Shown here: positions 63,478-64,000 of the stretch, in pieces
How the letters are laid out: each line of letters starts with the position of its first letter
Numbering within the stretch: position 1 is the stretch's first letter
Assembly (NCBI GenBank): GCA_963784195.1
Contig: CAWARA010000011.1
Span: 124,001-188,000 of the forward strand
From: CAVQAH01 sp963784195
GTDB taxonomy: Bacteria > Acidobacteriota > Vicinamibacteria > Vicinamibacterales > 2-12-FULL-66-21
Reading direction: 5' to 3'
DNA length: 64,000 nt
Translations under genes and position numbers: made by a program
The notes under the pieces: generated by a model
Told to the model about the DNA's origin: nothing
Seen by the model: only the letters and a program-made list of their open reading frames with translations
Databases searched by the model: none

Positions 63478-64000
63478 TTAGAACACGAAGCGCGCGCCGA
63501 GCTGCAGCAGGCGGGGGTTGGAGTTCCCCTGCAGCGTGCTCGTCAGGTTCAGGAAGTTGGCCTGATTGTTCGCCGCGTTGTTGCCGCACGGGGTCGAGAA
63601 GTTCGCACGATCCGTCACATTGAAGATGTCGCCGAACACCTCGAGCGTCCGGCTGCCGAACCGGAACTGATAGCCGATTCGCATGTCGAGCTTGAAGTAG
63701 CTCGGGCCGCGCGCGCCGAATGTACTCGCCGTTGAAGTCCACATCGGTACGCGTCCTCGGTCGCGTTGCCACGATAGGTTCCCGCGGAAAGTGGCTCGGC
63801 GATGATGCCGTTCCGGTCCGGCGTCGATGTCGCTGTTCACGAGATTGAACGGCAGACCGCTCAGGTATCGGGCGATGCCGCTGACGGTGAGCCCGCCGGT
63901 GCGAGGTACGATCGCGGTGCCGCTGACCACCAGATTGTGGCGGCGATCCTCGCTCGTCGGCCTTTCGTTAAGATCCAGGTTCAGCTCGTCGCCGACCTGA
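63478..64000 (-). CDS. TonB-dependent receptor (Oar-like), C-terminal part only
   Basis: The 3' end of a large outer-membrane receptor that continues past the window. Visible barrel strands: RRHNLVVSGTAIVPRTGGLTVSGIARYLSGLPFN and RIGYQFRFGSRTLEVFGDIFNVTDRANF, ending RLLQLGARFVF with the terminal Phe. FGDIFNVTDRANF is characteristic of the acidobacterial Oar-like receptors. The frame breaks about three times between 63715 and 63815; all pieces (NGIIAEPLSAGTYRGNATEDAYR, TDVDFNGEY, GARGPSYFKLDMR) fit one protein. Confidence 0.8.
   Translation of the reverse strand, partial: QVGDELNLDLNERPTSEDRRHNLVVSGTAIVPRTGGLTVSGIARYLSGLPFNLVNSDIDAGPERHHRRATFRGNLSWQRDRGRVPMWTSTASTFGARGPSYFKLDMRIGYQFRFGSRTLEVFGDIFNVTDRANFSTPCGNNAANNQANFLNLTSTLQGNSNPRLLQLGARFVF

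Overview
The window is G+C-rich chromosomal DNA from a Gram-negative bacterium. It encodes lipid A enzymes (lpxB, lpxD), outer-membrane beta-barrel and TonB-dependent proteins, and MltG. A VWFA-related protein of the type named after Acidobacteria, the Oar-like receptor end, the sigma/anti-sigma/HEAT cluster and the style of the intergenic repeats point to Acidobacteriota, most likely Vicinamibacteria. That placement is an inference. There is no rRNA, phage, plasmid or CRISPR locus. Most of the window is housekeeping DNA with some secreted-protein loci.

Layout. 0-8 kb: M64 peptidase, rhomboid protease, epimerase, then a sigma factor, its zinc-finger anti-sigma factor and two exported HEAT-repeat proteins. 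8-15.3 kb: queG-udgX-yqgE operon, a broken TPR gene with a VWFA protein, and aconitase. 15.4-20 kb: osmoprotectant ABC transporter (permease fused to binding protein, plus ATPase) and an overlapping operon of outer-membrane protein, matrixin-type protease and a secreted protein. 20-26.7 kb: lpxB, an M16 protease pair, lpxD. 27-31.4 kb: small membrane genes, MgtC, a secreted phospholipase-like protein, and an operon of Memo, AMMECR1 and endonuclease IV. 31.6-35.8 kb: gatC-gatA, small membrane proteins, an rpoZ-like gene and two Hsp20 genes around an HspR-type operator. 35.9-42.6 kb: ymdB, xseA-xseB-ispA-tlyA-nadK, and opposite them mltG-ruvX. 42.6-47 kb: a lipoprotein phosphodiesterase, an EnvC-like protein and an S41 protease whose catalytic residues are lost. 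47-55.6 kb: HU, tRNA-Val, thrS-infC-rpmI-rplT, pheS-pheT, zapB-zapA and 6S RNA. 55.7-64 kb: rny, thiL, DUF2062, a 3D-domain protein, a heterodimeric ABC exporter and the 3' end of a TonB-dependent receptor.

Two things stand out. First, at least fifteen reading-frame breaks occur, most in genes that cannot plausibly be dead (thrS, pheS, pheT, ispA, acnA, queG). Most are repaired by changing one base, so uncorrected sequence indels are the best explanation. I annotate these genes as whole with the break marked. Second, the gaps between genes hold several families of small repeats. One kind is head-to-head arrays of degenerate 6-9-base words that would fold into long hairpins. The other is short perfect palindromes with conserved flanks. 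Palindromic elements also lie inside coding sequence: the thrS 3' end, a pheT linker and the linker of an ABC exporter. That pattern recalls the coding-invading palindromes of Rickettsia and is the most promising undescribed feature here.
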